Assembly (NCBI RefSeq): GCF_020151015.1
Contig: NZ_CP083746.1
Coordinates: 3,811,001-3,875,000 of the forward strand
DNA length: 64,000 nt
Source: Pseudomonas sp. p1(2021b)
GTDB taxonomy: Bacteria > Pseudomonadota > Gammaproteobacteria > Pseudomonadales > Pseudomonadaceae
Direction of reading: 5' to 3'
Every line of letters starts with the position of its first letter. The stretch's first letter is position 1. The position numbers and the translations under genes are program-made. Of this stretch, positions 35,774 through 43,657 are shown one piece after another. The notes under the pieces are model-generated. The model saw only the letters and a program-made list of their open reading frames with translations, was not told the origin of the DNA and did not search any database.

Positions 35774-35934
35774 GGTCAGTGAAGCGCTCGATGGGGGTAT
35801 TGAGCGCCACGATAGGCAGCCGATCGGCATCGGCCAAACGCTTTGCTTGCGCACTCCTCCTATTTTCAAAATCTAGGAGAAACGCGGAATTTTTCCTGAA
35901 GTTCAAGCACTTATCGCCGCATAGACTGCGGCCC
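35774..35934. promoter_or_regulatory. Divergent late promoter region between gpO and gpP
   Basis: This 161-bp gap separates the leftward (O...) and rightward (P-Q) late units and should hold their Ogr-activated promoters. The visible symmetric element is CTCCTA (35,857-35,862) and TAGGAG (35,874-35,879) flanking an A/T tract, centred near 35,868. I did not find the P2 form TGTT-N12-AACA. Confidence 0.5.
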
Positions 35935-37989
35935 ATGATCTATCCAAGAGAAGTCAAAGAGGCTGCCAAACGCCTCTACCTGCGCCGCTGCTCGGTAAAG
36001 GAAATCCAGGCGCATCTCAAGCTCCCCAACGTGCGGATCATTTATCACTGGATCCGCCAGGGCGAGTGGGACGAGATGCTGACCGATGAGGAACCGGTGA
36101 CTGCTGTCAGCCGGCGGATCACGCTCATCCTGGAAAAGCAGGACACGTTGACCGAGGGCGAACTGAAGGAGCTGGAACGCCTGACATCAATTCGTGAGCG
36201 GCTGATCAAGCAATCGAGCCGCCCGGCTGCAACGCCAGCGACCGACGTAGGAGCGGATCCCGACCAGGACGAGCCGCGTGGCCAGCGCCGTGAGCGTCGA
36301 GATCGAGGCGACAAGGGCGAGCGCGGCGGCAAGCGCAAAGAGAAGAAGGCCAAGAACGATATCAGCGGCCTGACCGAGGTGGACTTCCTGGATAAGTTCA
36401 TCTCCAAAATGTACGGCTACCAGAAAGAGCTGTTCGCCGCCAAACAGAACCCCCTCACCTGCAGAATTCGCAACATCCTGAAGAGCCGGCAGGTTGGCCT
36501 TACCTACTACTTCGCCGGCGAGGCCTTCATGGATGCTGTGCTCACCGGTGACAACCAGGTGTTCCTGTCGGCCAGCCGCGCCCAGTCGGAGATCTTCCGC
36601 AGCTACATCGTGTCGTTCGCCCAGGAGTGGTTCGGCATAGAGCTGACTGGCAACCCTATCGTCCTGAGCAACGGCGCCGAACTGCGCTTCCTGTCCACCA
36701 ACAGCAGCACGGCCCAGGGCTACCATGGCCATGTGTACGTGGACGAATATTTCTGGATCCGCGACTTCGAGAAGCTGAGCAAGGTGGCCAGCGCCATGGG
36801 TACGCACAAGAAGTGGCGCAAGACCTACTTCTCGACGCCCAGCGCCGTATCGCACCAGGCCTACCCGTTCTGGACGGGCGAGGCCTTCCGCAACAGCAAG
36901 CGCGGCAAGCCGACGGCCAACGAATGGCCAGGCGAGGCCGCGTACACCCAGGGCGCGCTCTGCCCAGACGGTCAGTGGCGCAAGACCATTACCCTGGACG
37001 ATGCGATCGCCGGCGGGTGCGATCTGTTCGACCTCGAGCAGCTGCAGCTGGAGTACGACGAAGATAGCTTCCAGCAGCTGTTCTACTGCAAGTTCATCGA
37101 CAGCACGCAGAGCGCCTTTGGCCTGAAAGACCTGGAGAAGTGCTACTCCGACTTCACTCTGTGGGCGGACTTCAATCCAGACGCGGCCCGCCCCTTCGGC
37201 AATGCCCCTGTCTGGCTGGGCTACGACCCGAGCCGTACCCGGGACGATGCGACGTGCGTGGTCGTCGCGCCACCTGCAGAATCCGGCGGCAACTTCAGGA
37301 TCCTGGAAAAGCACAGCTGGCGGGGACAGTCGTTCACCCACCAGGCCGCTCAGGTCAAGAAGATCACCGAACGCTACAACGTCCAACACATCGGCATCGA
37401 TACCACCGGTGTCGGCATCGGCGTGTACGACCTGGTGCGCGACTTCTTCCCAAAAGCCAAGTCGATTCACTACAGCCTGGAGACAAAAACCACCCTGGTG
37501 CTCAAGGCCCAGGATGTCATCCAGGCGGGCCGCATCGAGTGGGACGCCGGCTGGACCGAGATTGCCCAGGCCTTCCTGACCATCAAGCGCGGTACCACCA
37601 ATGGAGGGCAGATCACGTTCAGCGCCTCGAGGACGGACGCCACCGGCCACGCCGACATCGCCTGGGCGGTGATGCACGCATTGCACAACGAACCCCTGAA
37701 CACCAACAAGCGGCGCCGCAGCCGCTACCTCATGAGCGGAGCCCATGTCCAACAAACGCAGAAAGCAGACCACCCAAGCGCCGGAACGACAGCGCGCGCG
37801 CATGTTCACATTCGGGGAGCCCGAGCAGGTGTTGTCCAAGAACATCGCCGAGCACCTGGGCGTGTTCCCCAGCGACGACGGCGAGATCTTCAAGCCGCCG
37901 GTGTCCCGCGTTGGGCTGGCCAAGCTACTGCGCGCCAACGCACACCACGGCGCCATTCCGAAGTTCAAGCGCAACCTGCTGCTGCGTGA
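35935..37989 (+). CDS. Terminase large subunit gpP, with an unusual 3' extension
   Basis: The 684-residue reading frame starts at MIYPREVKEAAKRLYLRRCSVKEIQAHL (a terminase HTH for DNA binding). The ATPase has the P2-type motif SRQVGLTYYFAGEA and the Walker B VYVDEYFW; the nuclease part shows WLGYDPSRTRDDATCVV and IGIDTTGVGIGVYDLVRDFFP. Family length (about 590-600 residues) is reached near 37,735, just before the portal ATG. The frame then runs 245 bases into the portal gene with Arg/Ala-rich, shadow-like sequence. A single-base change just upstream would give a stop (TGA at 37,730) next to the portal ribosome site. Confidence 0.9.
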   Translation: MIYPREVKEAAKRLYLRRCSVKEIQAHLKLPNVRIIYHWIRQGEWDEMLTDEEPVTAVSRRITLILEKQDTLTEGELKELERLTSIRERLIKQSSRPAATPATDVGADPDQDEPRGQRRERRDRGDKGERGGKRKEKKAKNDISGLTEVDFLDKFISKMYGYQKELFAAKQNPLTCRIRNILKSRQVGLTYYFAGEAFMDAVLTGDNQVFLSASRAQSEIFRSYIVSFAQEWFGIELTGNPIVLSNGAELRFLSTNSSTAQGYHGHVYVDEYFWIRDFEKLSKVASAMGTHKKWRKTYFSTPSAVSHQAYPFWTGEAFRNSKRGKPTANEWPGEAAYTQGALCPDGQWRKTITLDDAIAGGCDLFDLEQLQLEYDEDSFQQLFYCKFIDSTQSAFGLKDLEKCYSDFTLWADFNPDAARPFGNAPVWLGYDPSRTRDDATCVVVAPPAESGGNFRILEKHSWRGQSFTHQAAQVKKITERYNVQHIGIDTTGVGIGVYDLVRDFFPKAKSIHYSLETKTTLVLKAQDVIQAGRIEWDAGWTEIAQAFLTIKRGTTNGGQITFSASRTDATGHADIAWAVMHALHNEPLNTNKRRRSRYLMSGAHVQQTQKADHPSAGTTARAHVHIRGARAGVVQEHRRAPGRVPQRRRRDLQAAGVPRWAGQATARQRTPRRHSEVQAQPAAA

Positions 37990-38770
37990 GTTCATCCCCT
38001 CGATCGGCTGCAGTGCCAAGACCATGGGCCAGGCCGGCCTAGACTACATGGTGTTCGGGGAGGCGTACTTCTACCGACGACCCAATGCGTTCGGCCAGAT
38101 CCTGGAGCTGGAACACATGCCCGCGATCAACATGCGCGTGAAGGTGGATGGCGGGTACCGGCAACTGCTGCCAGATAACAAGTTCATCGACTACGACCAG
38201 GACGAGATCGAGCACGTCCTGGACTACGACGTAGAACAGGACATTTACGGTGTACCAGACTACCTGGGCGGCCTGCAGGCATTGTTGCTCAACGAAGCCG
38301 CCACCCTGTTCCGCCGGCGCTACTACAGCAACGGCGCGCATGCGGGCTACATCTTCTACACCAACGACCCGGACCTCACCCAGGAAGACGAGGACGAGCT
38401 GCGCGCCCAGATCAGCGCGAGCAAGGGCGTGGGCAACTTCCGATCGATGTTCGTCAACATTCCCAACGGCGGCGAAAACGCCATCAAGATCATCCCTGTA
38501 GGCGATTTCCAGGCCAAGGACGAGCTGGAAAAGGTCAAGAACATCACCCGCAACGACATCATCGCGGCTTGGCGCATGAATCCCGCGTTGGCGGGGATCA
38601 TCCCGGAGAACACCGGCGGTTTCGGTGACATCGAGAAGATCGATCGCGTGTACACCAGCAATGAAATCCGCCCTATCTGCCAACTATTCGACCAGGTCAA
38701 CAACACTCTACGGGAGGACCGCCGAATCCGATGGGTAGAGCCGGCAAACCTCGGCAAAAATACTGATTAA
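37745..38770 (+). CDS. Portal protein gpQ
   Basis: The 341-residue product matches P2 gpQ (344 residues): FTFGEPEQVLSKNIAEHLGVF, LVFGEAYFYRRPN-like DYMVFGEAYFYRRPNAFGQILELEHMPA, and FRRRYYSNGAHAGYIFYTNDPDLTQEDEDELRAQI. It forms the dodecameric DNA channel of the head. The ATG has GGAGCCC upstream. It overlaps the 3' end of the terminase frame. Confidence 0.94.
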   Translation: MSNKRRKQTTQAPERQRARMFTFGEPEQVLSKNIAEHLGVFPSDDGEIFKPPVSRVGLAKLLRANAHHGAIPKFKRNLLLREFIPSIGCSAKTMGQAGLDYMVFGEAYFYRRPNAFGQILELEHMPAINMRVKVDGGYRQLLPDNKFIDYDQDEIEHVLDYDVEQDIYGVPDYLGGLQALLLNEAATLFRRRYYSNGAHAGYIFYTNDPDLTQEDEDELRAQISASKGVGNFRSMFVNIPNGGENAIKIIPVGDFQAKDELEKVKNITRNDIIAAWRMNPALAGIIPENTGGFGDIEKIDRVYTSNEIRPICQLFDQVNNTLREDRRIRWVEPANLGKNTD

Positions 38771-38845
38771 AAACACAGTAATTTGATGATCGTCGCCTAA
38801 ATTGACGGCATAATGATGGCCATGGAAATCCCTGGGGAGGGACAT

Positions 38846-39106
38846 ATGAGGATCCACTGTACTGCCTGCGACCATAAGGGCCGTATCAGCTCGCGGGAAG
38901 AGACCACCCGAGCTTATGTGAAACTGTACTGCCAATGCCTGAACGCCGAGTGCGGGCACACCTGGGTGTCGGAACTGACCTTCAAGCATACCCTGCGCGC
39001 ACCGGCCCAGCGCCAGACCACTTTGCTAGTTGACCACATTCGCAGCCTGCCTGCCGATCGGCAACAGGAGCTGTTCCAGCAGCTCGGTATCGCGCAAGGG
39101 GCCTGA
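38846..39106 (+). CDS. ogr: Ogr/Delta-type late gene activator
   Basis: The 86-residue product has the zinc motif of the Ogr/Delta family, C-x2-C-x22-C-x4-C, exactly spaced (residues about 5-36: HCTAC ... QCLNAECGHTW). These activators bind late promoters and contact the alpha subunit of RNA polymerase. The ATG at 38,846 has GGGGAGGG upstream; the frame to 38,813 is not needed. In P2 ogr is at the other end of the genome; here it is beside the portal gene. A terminator follows 30 bases on. Confidence 0.93.
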   Translation: MRIHCTACDHKGRISSREETTRAYVKLYCQCLNAECGHTWVSELTFKHTLRAPAQRQTTLLVDHIRSLPADRQQELFQQLGIAQGA

Positions 39107-39791
39107 CCCCCTCCTCTCCTCGATCGCCTCGCCTTCAAGTGCCCCACGCGGGCACTTTCCGTAACGCCCAATGTCCATTCAACACCGGATGCCTGCAGCG
39201 CAGGCATGACAGCCGCCTGCACGATCTTCACTGATGGCCACTGTCTCGGCGCGGCGATACCCGCGCAGCGGCCGATCCCTCGACAAACGCCAAGCCCAAA
39301 GATGTCCGCCGCCCCGCCAAGGCCGGCCCGCGAGCACGCCCGACCACGCAACATCGCGACCGGACGCGCCTGATTACCCGCTTTTACCGCCGTGCTGAAT
39401 CGCCGGCACATTGTGCAGGCGAGGCAGCATGGGTGCAGGGCACTGCCCTGCCGGGGTGCGGGCGAGTAGCCCGCGAAGGTAAAGAATCGAGCGCAGCGAG
39501 CTGAGCCCCTGGGCGAAGGCATCATCATGTTCCCTTGCTGCGATAGGCCAAACACCTCGCAAGCCTCTTACTTTTCACGCTTCGCGGTTACTGGTTGGGG
39601 TTTAAAATTCCATTTATTTCAAAAGCCTGCCGGCGCCCCGATGGGGCTGCCGGCGGCACGGGTGAACCTGGGGGGAAAATGGGCGCGCACGACAACGCCG
39701 GCCAGCCTGTGGCCGTTGTACGCGGGGAAAATGCGGGGGGATGGGGATCGCCTGGCACGGCCAGGCCTCGCAGAGGGTGCGATAAAGGGGG
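39107..39791. other. 685-bp non-coding region, candidate cos and replication origin
   Basis: No gene with family-like sequence is seen (the frame 39,527-39,823 looks random). At 39,125-39,133 the minus strand reads GGCGAGGCG, which matches what I recall as the start of the P2 cohesive end, and the place beside gpQ fits P2 cos. At 39,598-39,625 an AT-rich patch (TTTAAAATTCCATTTATTTC) stands in very GC-rich DNA, and GGGGAAAATG occurs twice (39,672 and 39,724). As the region directly follows a RepA-like gene, an origin is plausible. Confidence 0.45.
39137..39159 (+). terminator. Terminator of ogr
   Basis: AAGTGCCC and GGGCACTT form a perfect 8-bp stem with loop CACGC, followed by TCC. It has only a short T run, so it may be moderate in strength. 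Confidence 0.6.
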
Positions 39792-40697
39792 TTACGTGGT
39801 CTTCTTGGCAGCAACCTTGCTGAGCAAGCGATCCATGGCGCTGGTGACAGCCGTGGGGCCCGTAGGAGGCCGCTGCTGAGGTTTATCGCTTGTTGGTGGC
39901 CCTACCCCACTGGGTAGCGTTCCGGAGGCGTCCTGAAGCGCGGCTTTACGCTCCTCGCTCTTCTGCCACTGATGGCGCTTCTGCTGCCGCTGGAATGCTT
40001 CTAGCGAAGCTTTTTCTAGCCTCGCGGCACGGAACATGCTAATCTGGCGAAGCTCTTTTTCTCGGCTTTTAATGGCCGATTTCTTAGCTTTGATCCACTC
40101 GTAGCGCAGTCCAAGTTCCGCCCAGAATTTCTCGGTGAAGCGCACCAGGACACGGGTGCGCACTAGATTCAGTCCCGCCTCATCCTTCTCGTCCAGCCGC
40201 ACCTTCTCGATACGCCGGTACACGTAGTCGGCTTTCTCCATGCTATGCAGCAGCCGATTCAGCACAGACGGAGATATCCCGCTGTCCTCGGCGATGCTGC
40301 ACTGGGTGTTGAGGAAGAACTGCCCTTGTTCGATATCGAGCCAGCCCAGCACGCCCGTCGCCAGATCGAGGCGCACTAGGATCTGTTCAGGGATCCGCGA
40401 CAAGGCCGCGAACTTCTCGGAGCGCGTACGGCGCCCGCCATGGATCGTGTCGAGGGTACGCAGGTATCGACCGCGCAACTGGCCGATCCGGCTCAGCCGC
40501 CAGAACGCTTTGCGGATCAGCGGCTTTTTCAGTTGCTCGGCAGAGAGCTTGCGCGGGGCCGCGTATCGCAGCGGTCGAATAGGGGCTCGCAAGCCCGCGT
40601 GTGGCTTCTTCTTGTCCACACCACGGGTAGCAGTAGGCCGCTCGTTCCTGGAGCGGCCTGCGGCTTGCTTCGCGACTGTATCGGGCGATGAACTCAC
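39792..40697 (-). CDS. RepA-like replication initiator
   Basis: The 301-residue product resembles plasmid IncFII-type RepA proteins. Features are a basic N-terminus, a winged-helix-like middle (FFLNTQCSIAEDSGISPSVLNRLLHSMEKADYVYRRIEK, compare the QCSIttLAIECGL region of RepA), and VRFTEKFWAELGLRYEWIKAKKSAIKSREKELRQ followed by a basic helical tail. If right, the phage replicates by theta initiation rather than the rolling-circle A protein of P2. It is the third gene of the operon cro-X-rep, overlapping its upstream gene by 4 bases, so it is under the control of the CI/Cro switch. Family assignment is by eye only. Confidence 0.6.
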   Translation of the reverse strand: MSSSPDTVAKQAAGRSRNERPTATRGVDKKKPHAGLRAPIRPLRYAAPRKLSAEQLKKPLIRKAFWRLSRIGQLRGRYLRTLDTIHGGRRTRSEKFAALSRIPEQILVRLDLATGVLGWLDIEQGQFFLNTQCSIAEDSGISPSVLNRLLHSMEKADYVYRRIEKVRLDEKDEAGLNLVRTRVLVRFTEKFWAELGLRYEWIKAKKSAIKSREKELRQISMFRAARLEKASLEAFQRQQKRHQWQKSEERKAALQDASGTLPSGVGPPTSDKPQQRPPTGPTAVTSAMDRLLSKVAAKKTT

Positions 40698-41329
40698 GGG
40701 GCCGAATTCACCTGGTCACTGACAGCCTTCAACCGCGGCTGATCGCGGAGCACTTCTTCAGCCCGGGTGCGCAGTTCACTGCAGCGCGCTTCAGCTGATC
40801 GCAGACGCTCCACAAAATCTGGCAACTTGGCTCGGTCATGGTCATCGATCCGACCGTCCGCCAAGATCTCGCTCCCAAGCGCTACCGTGCTGCCCAGGCG
40901 GGCCACCAACTGGCCGAACACGCCAACGGGATTAGCGTCACCCCGCAATGCGCGAGCGCCGGTCAGGCCGTGCCGGCTTGCCAGTTCGTTCAGGCAGTGC
41001 TCCTGGTAGTCGCCCTCGAGCGCCTGCACCCAGGCCTCCTCGATCCAGCTGGGCAGGTCGACCTCGCCGCTCAACCAGCGTCCGACGCGGCGCAACCAAG
41101 CGCCTGATGCTTTCAGGAAAGCGTCGGTGTCGTTGCCCTGGGCGAGAGCATGAAAGTCAGGCACGTCCTTGGCGATCGCCTTGGCCGGCACCAGGTCGTG
41201 CAGATGGCTGCTGAGTGCCTGGGCAAAATGATCCTGACTGAACCCCGTGCGAGCGATCATGTCGGCGGCATGCGCCACCAGCACCTGGTCGCGGGATACC
41301 AGCAGGTGTCGAGGATTGGACATGTTCAT
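40694..41329 (-). CDS. Early phage protein of unknown function
   Basis: The 211-residue product lies between cro and rep and overlaps both by 4 bases. It starts SNPRHLLVSRDQVLVAHAADMIARTGFSQDHFAQALSSHL and has an ending (VFGQLVARLGSTVALGSEILADGRIDDHDRAKLPDFVERLRSAEARC) that recalls the C-terminal part of the phage regulatory CII (CP76) family. A regulatory or replication-accessory role is likely from position, but I cannot name it with confidence. Confidence 0.6.
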   Translation of the reverse strand: MNMSNPRHLLVSRDQVLVAHAADMIARTGFSQDHFAQALSSHLHDLVPAKAIAKDVPDFHALAQGNDTDAFLKASGAWLRRVGRWLSGEVDLPSWIEEAWVQALEGDYQEHCLNELASRHGLTGARALRGDANPVGVFGQLVARLGSTVALGSEILADGRIDDHDRAKLPDFVERLRSAEARCSELRTRAEEVLRDQPRLKAVSDQVNSAP

Positions 41330-41565
41330 GTAGGACTCAGCGTCTTAGCCTGCCCTTCAATGTCCTGGATTGGTCGGGAGCTTTCTTGACAGGGGAACGG
41401 CCGGGTTTCCTGAGCAGTGCAAGAACCGTCGTCAGCGATTGAGACTGTGATGTTCCGACGGGTTTTGAGAGCCTTTGCAATGGATGCTGGCTTTACATGG
41501 AGAGCCCGCGCAACGCGAGCCTGCCCAATTTTCTGGACAAATTCACCAAGGGGAATCGTTTCCAT
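41326..41565 (-). CDS. cro: Cro-like repressor
   Basis: The 79-residue product lines up well with lambda Cro: PLGEFVQKIGQARVARALHVKPASIAKALKTRRNITVSIADDGSCTAQETRPFPC against lambda's [46 protein letters not shown]. It is longer at the C-terminus. It should bind the operator at 41,631 to commit to lytic growth. The ATG at 41,565 (AGAGGTG upstream) was chosen over the frame to 41,595. It leads the leftward operon cro-X-rep. Confidence 0.88.
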   Translation of the reverse strand: METIPLGEFVQKIGQARVARALHVKPASIAKALKTRRNITVSIADDGSCTAQETRPFPCQESSRPIQDIEGQAKTLSPT

Positions 41566-41630
41566 ATCCGCACACCTCTGACTGATGAGTTGCACGAAAT
41601 GTTACCCGGCGGCATATTTTTTATCAATGT

Positions 41631-41659
41631 CGCTAGCTAACCAAAACTGTTAGCTAGCG
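41631..41659. promoter_or_regulatory. CI/Cro operator
   Basis: CGCTAGCTAAC and GTTAGCTAGCG form a perfect 11-bp inverted repeat with a 7-base spacer, in the gap between cro and cI. Each arm contains the palindrome GCTAGC. Confidence 0.88.
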
Positions 41660-41662
41660 GCT

Positions 41663-41668
41663 TATGAT
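41663..41668 (+). promoter_or_regulatory. -10 box of cI (pRM-like), leaderless start
   Basis: TATGAT ends 6 bases before the cI ATG at 41,675, so transcription should begin at or next to the A of ATG. No ribosome site precedes the ATG. The matching -35 position falls inside the operator and is poor, as in lambda pRM. Confidence 0.6.
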
Positions 41669-41674
41669 TTCCGA

Positions 41675-42391
41675 ATGACCAAGAAGAAACCTATTGCCCC
41701 CCATCTGCTTGCCGAGTGCAAAGCAGCCCATGATCTTTTCCTTTCGAAAAAGAATGGACTCAAACTCACACAACGAAAAATCGCAGACGCAGCAGGGATC
41801 ACCCCAGTATCTGTGAACCATTACCTAAAGGGCATCAACCCACTGAATGCCAAGTTTGCGGCTGTGTTGGCCAAAATGCTTGGGGAGCCCATAGAAAGTT
41901 TCAGCCCGCGCCTTGCAGCTGAAATCGCTGATATGGCCGCTGCCAGCCATGGCAACGTTTCTCCAATGCTGCAGCCACATCGCGAAGCTAGGGAGTACCC
42001 TTTACTCACTTGGGTGGTCGCAGGTGAGGCGATCGAGTCCTCGGTTTCCCACCCCACCGGAGTCGCCGAAGAATGGCTGTCGTCGACTGAGAATGCCGGC
42101 CCCAACGGCTATTGGCTGGAAGTGAAGGGGAAATCGATGACCTCCGACACCCCACCCAGCTTTCCGCCTGGCACTCCCATACTAATCCGTCCCGAAGGTT
42201 TCGATCTGGTCAGCGGAAAGTTCTATGTCGCGCTGCACATACCCACTGGCGAACACACCTTCAAGCAGTACGTCCTGGACGCCGGCGTTGCCTATCTGGT
42301 CCCCCTCAATCCCGAGTACCAGACGGTTGTTTTGGACGAGAACTGGCAGATCGTAGGCCGGGCGATTGATGCCAAGATCACCGGCATGTAA
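41675..42391 (+). CDS. cI: CI-type repressor with S24 autocleavage domain
   Basis: The 238-residue product is a lambda CI-type repressor. An N-terminal HTH (QRKIADAAGITPVSVNHYLKGINPLNAKFAAVLAKML, about residues 28-68) is followed by an S24 peptidase domain with cleavage site Ala-Gly in TWVVAGEAIES (about 112-113), catalytic Ser in VKGKSM (about 151) and Lys in TFKQYV (about 193). RecA* would trigger self-cleavage and prophage induction. It is divergent from cro across the shared operator, and its mRNA is probably leaderless. Confidence 0.93.
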   Translation: MTKKKPIAPHLLAECKAAHDLFLSKKNGLKLTQRKIADAAGITPVSVNHYLKGINPLNAKFAAVLAKMLGEPIESFSPRLAAEIADMAAASHGNVSPMLQPHREAREYPLLTWVVAGEAIESSVSHPTGVAEEWLSSTENAGPNGYWLEVKGKSMTSDTPPSFPPGTPILIRPEGFDLVSGKFYVALHIPTGEHTFKQYVLDAGVAYLVPLNPEYQTVVLDENWQIVGRAIDAKITGM

Positions 42392-42402
42392 CTAATGGAC
42401 TT

Positions 42403-42957
42403 ATGATGCTACTTCCAAGACCAAGCAACCCAGATTCAACTCACGTTATCGACTTCTGCAGAAGTGTGGCCCAGGACCAAACACCCCTTATCGTTCCGTA
42501 CAAACCGCTGCATGGAAAGCCAATGGGAGAATGCTTCAGTATTGTTCCAGAGCAGGTCATCGCGCACGGTGGAGAACAGCTGGTAGGCTGGGCCATCTGG
42601 GAGACTCCTGGCATGCTCATTGAGGCCGAGTTTCACGCTATCTGGCAAGACCCACACGGAAACTTGGTCGATCTTTCCCCCCGCCCCGTTCACTACCAGA
42701 GCACCCTCTTCCTCCCGGATCCGAGCAGAGAATATCGCGGACGACAGGTCGATAACATCCGACGCGCACTGGTGGACGACACTGACGTAATCCGCTTTAT
42801 CCACCTCGCAAGCAAACGATTCGCGATACTCAACAAGGGCGACTTGGCCGACCAACATGGTGCCATTAACCTGCCTCCCCGAGCCGAGCGGGAGTATCGG
42901 AATGTTGAAAAGGAGATGATGCAACTTCAACATCGACTCACTCGACGCTATGAGTAG
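42403..42957 (+). CDS. Unknown protein expressed with the repressor (moron candidate)
   Basis: The 184-residue product follows cI by 11 bases on the same strand and so is probably made in the lysogen. It has a conserved-looking core: CFSIVPEQVIAHGGEQLVGWAIWETPGMLIEAEFHAIWQDPHGNLVDLSPRP. I recall similar GW-IWE ... EAEFHA-W cores in bacterial proteins that sometimes carry SEC-C motifs, but their function is not established. Lysogenic conversion or defence against other phages are open possibilities, not shown. Confidence 0.6.
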   Translation: MMLLPRPSNPDSTHVIDFCRSVAQDQTPLIVPYKPLHGKPMGECFSIVPEQVIAHGGEQLVGWAIWETPGMLIEAEFHAIWQDPHGNLVDLSPRPVHYQSTLFLPDPSREYRGRQVDNIRRALVDDTDVIRFIHLASKRFAILNKGDLADQHGAINLPPRAEREYRNVEKEMMQLQHRLTRRYE

Positions 42958-43016
42958 GGACGGACCTATGCTTCTGGATTTGCATATGACTGTTTTCATG
43001 ATTCCCCGCTAACTAC

Positions 43017-43439
43017 TTACTCGTGAAAATTTAAACTTGCTAGTGCAGCAGGATGCGCGAAATGGTCTATTTCGCCGGGGCCAGCGACCCGCCAGTGGGT
43101 CACCCCGCTGATGTTCACGGCCATGCCCTCATGCCACCACCCCAGGTCGGTGAATTGACAGCGCAGCAAATCACCACCAAAGCTCGGGCTGTAGACCATG
43201 TAGCGTAACTGCCCATAGCGATCATCATGGGGTAACCAATCGCAGCACTCCACCCAGGACTGGGCAGCTTTGACGATTGACTGCAGATGGGGCAACTGCG
43301 ACGGCGGTACCGTCAAATACTCTTTGCCCTGCATCCAATGGCGCAACTGCTCTTGCGGGGCCATTTGCTGGAAGGCCACGACCGCTTGCCATTCCTCATC
43401 CGCGTCGACCAGCACCGACTTCGAAGAACAAGCGGTCAT
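43017..43439 (-). CDS. Unknown early phage protein
   Basis: The 140-residue product (MTACSSKSVLVDADEEWQAV ... GEIDHFAHPAALASLNFHE) contains many Trp and His residues (LGWWHEGMAVNISGVTHWRVAGPGEIDHF). I do not recognise a family. The chosen ATG overlaps the stop of a 51-codon frame upstream. It is the last gene of the leftward early set. Confidence 0.55.
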   Translation of the reverse strand: MTACSSKSVLVDADEEWQAVVAFQQMAPQEQLRHWMQGKEYLTVPPSQLPHLQSIVKAAQSWVECCDWLPHDDRYGQLRYMVYSPSFGGDLLRCQFTDLGWWHEGMAVNISGVTHWRVAGPGEIDHFAHPAALASLNFHE

Positions 43440-43591
43440 CGTGCAGTCTCTCCGATCGAGCGCAAGAAGCCATGCCAAGCAACCAGACAACACTCTTGCT
43501 TGAAGTAGGCCTTCACTTTCTCTCGGTTCACTGGATCTACCGCCTCGCGCAGGCTCATCCTACGAACTGTGGTATAGTCACGTTCGGACAT
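43436..43591 (-). CDS. Small 51-residue phage protein
   Basis: A short frame starts at an ATG (43,591) with AGGGA 8 bases upstream and ends at a TGA overlapping the next ATG (ATGA), showing translational coupling. The product begins MSERDYTTVRRMSLREAVDP and ends FLRSIGETAR. It is charged, with one Cys-Cys pair. No family is recognised. Confidence 0.6.
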   Translation of the reverse strand: MSERDYTTVRRMSLREAVDPVNREKVKAYFKQECCLVAWHGFLRSIGETAR

Positions 43592-43657
43592 GATTGATTC
43601 CCTAAAAGTTGGTCAGTCCTGCCAGGACATCGGTGGCCGCCGCTGTCCTGGCGCCTC

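Noticed and set aside
36187-38025. Open frame of 612 codons antisense to the terminase
   Set aside because: It runs opposite to a clear gpP gene and shows no family-like sequence.
39527-39823. 98-codon frame in the region after ogr
   Set aside because: It lacks a ribosome site and overlaps the rep stop and AT-rich patch; residues look random. The region was treated as non-coding.
39792-40697. P2-type rolling-circle replication protein A
   Set aside because: No HUH motif or paired tyrosines are present and the protein is too short; it resembles RepA instead.
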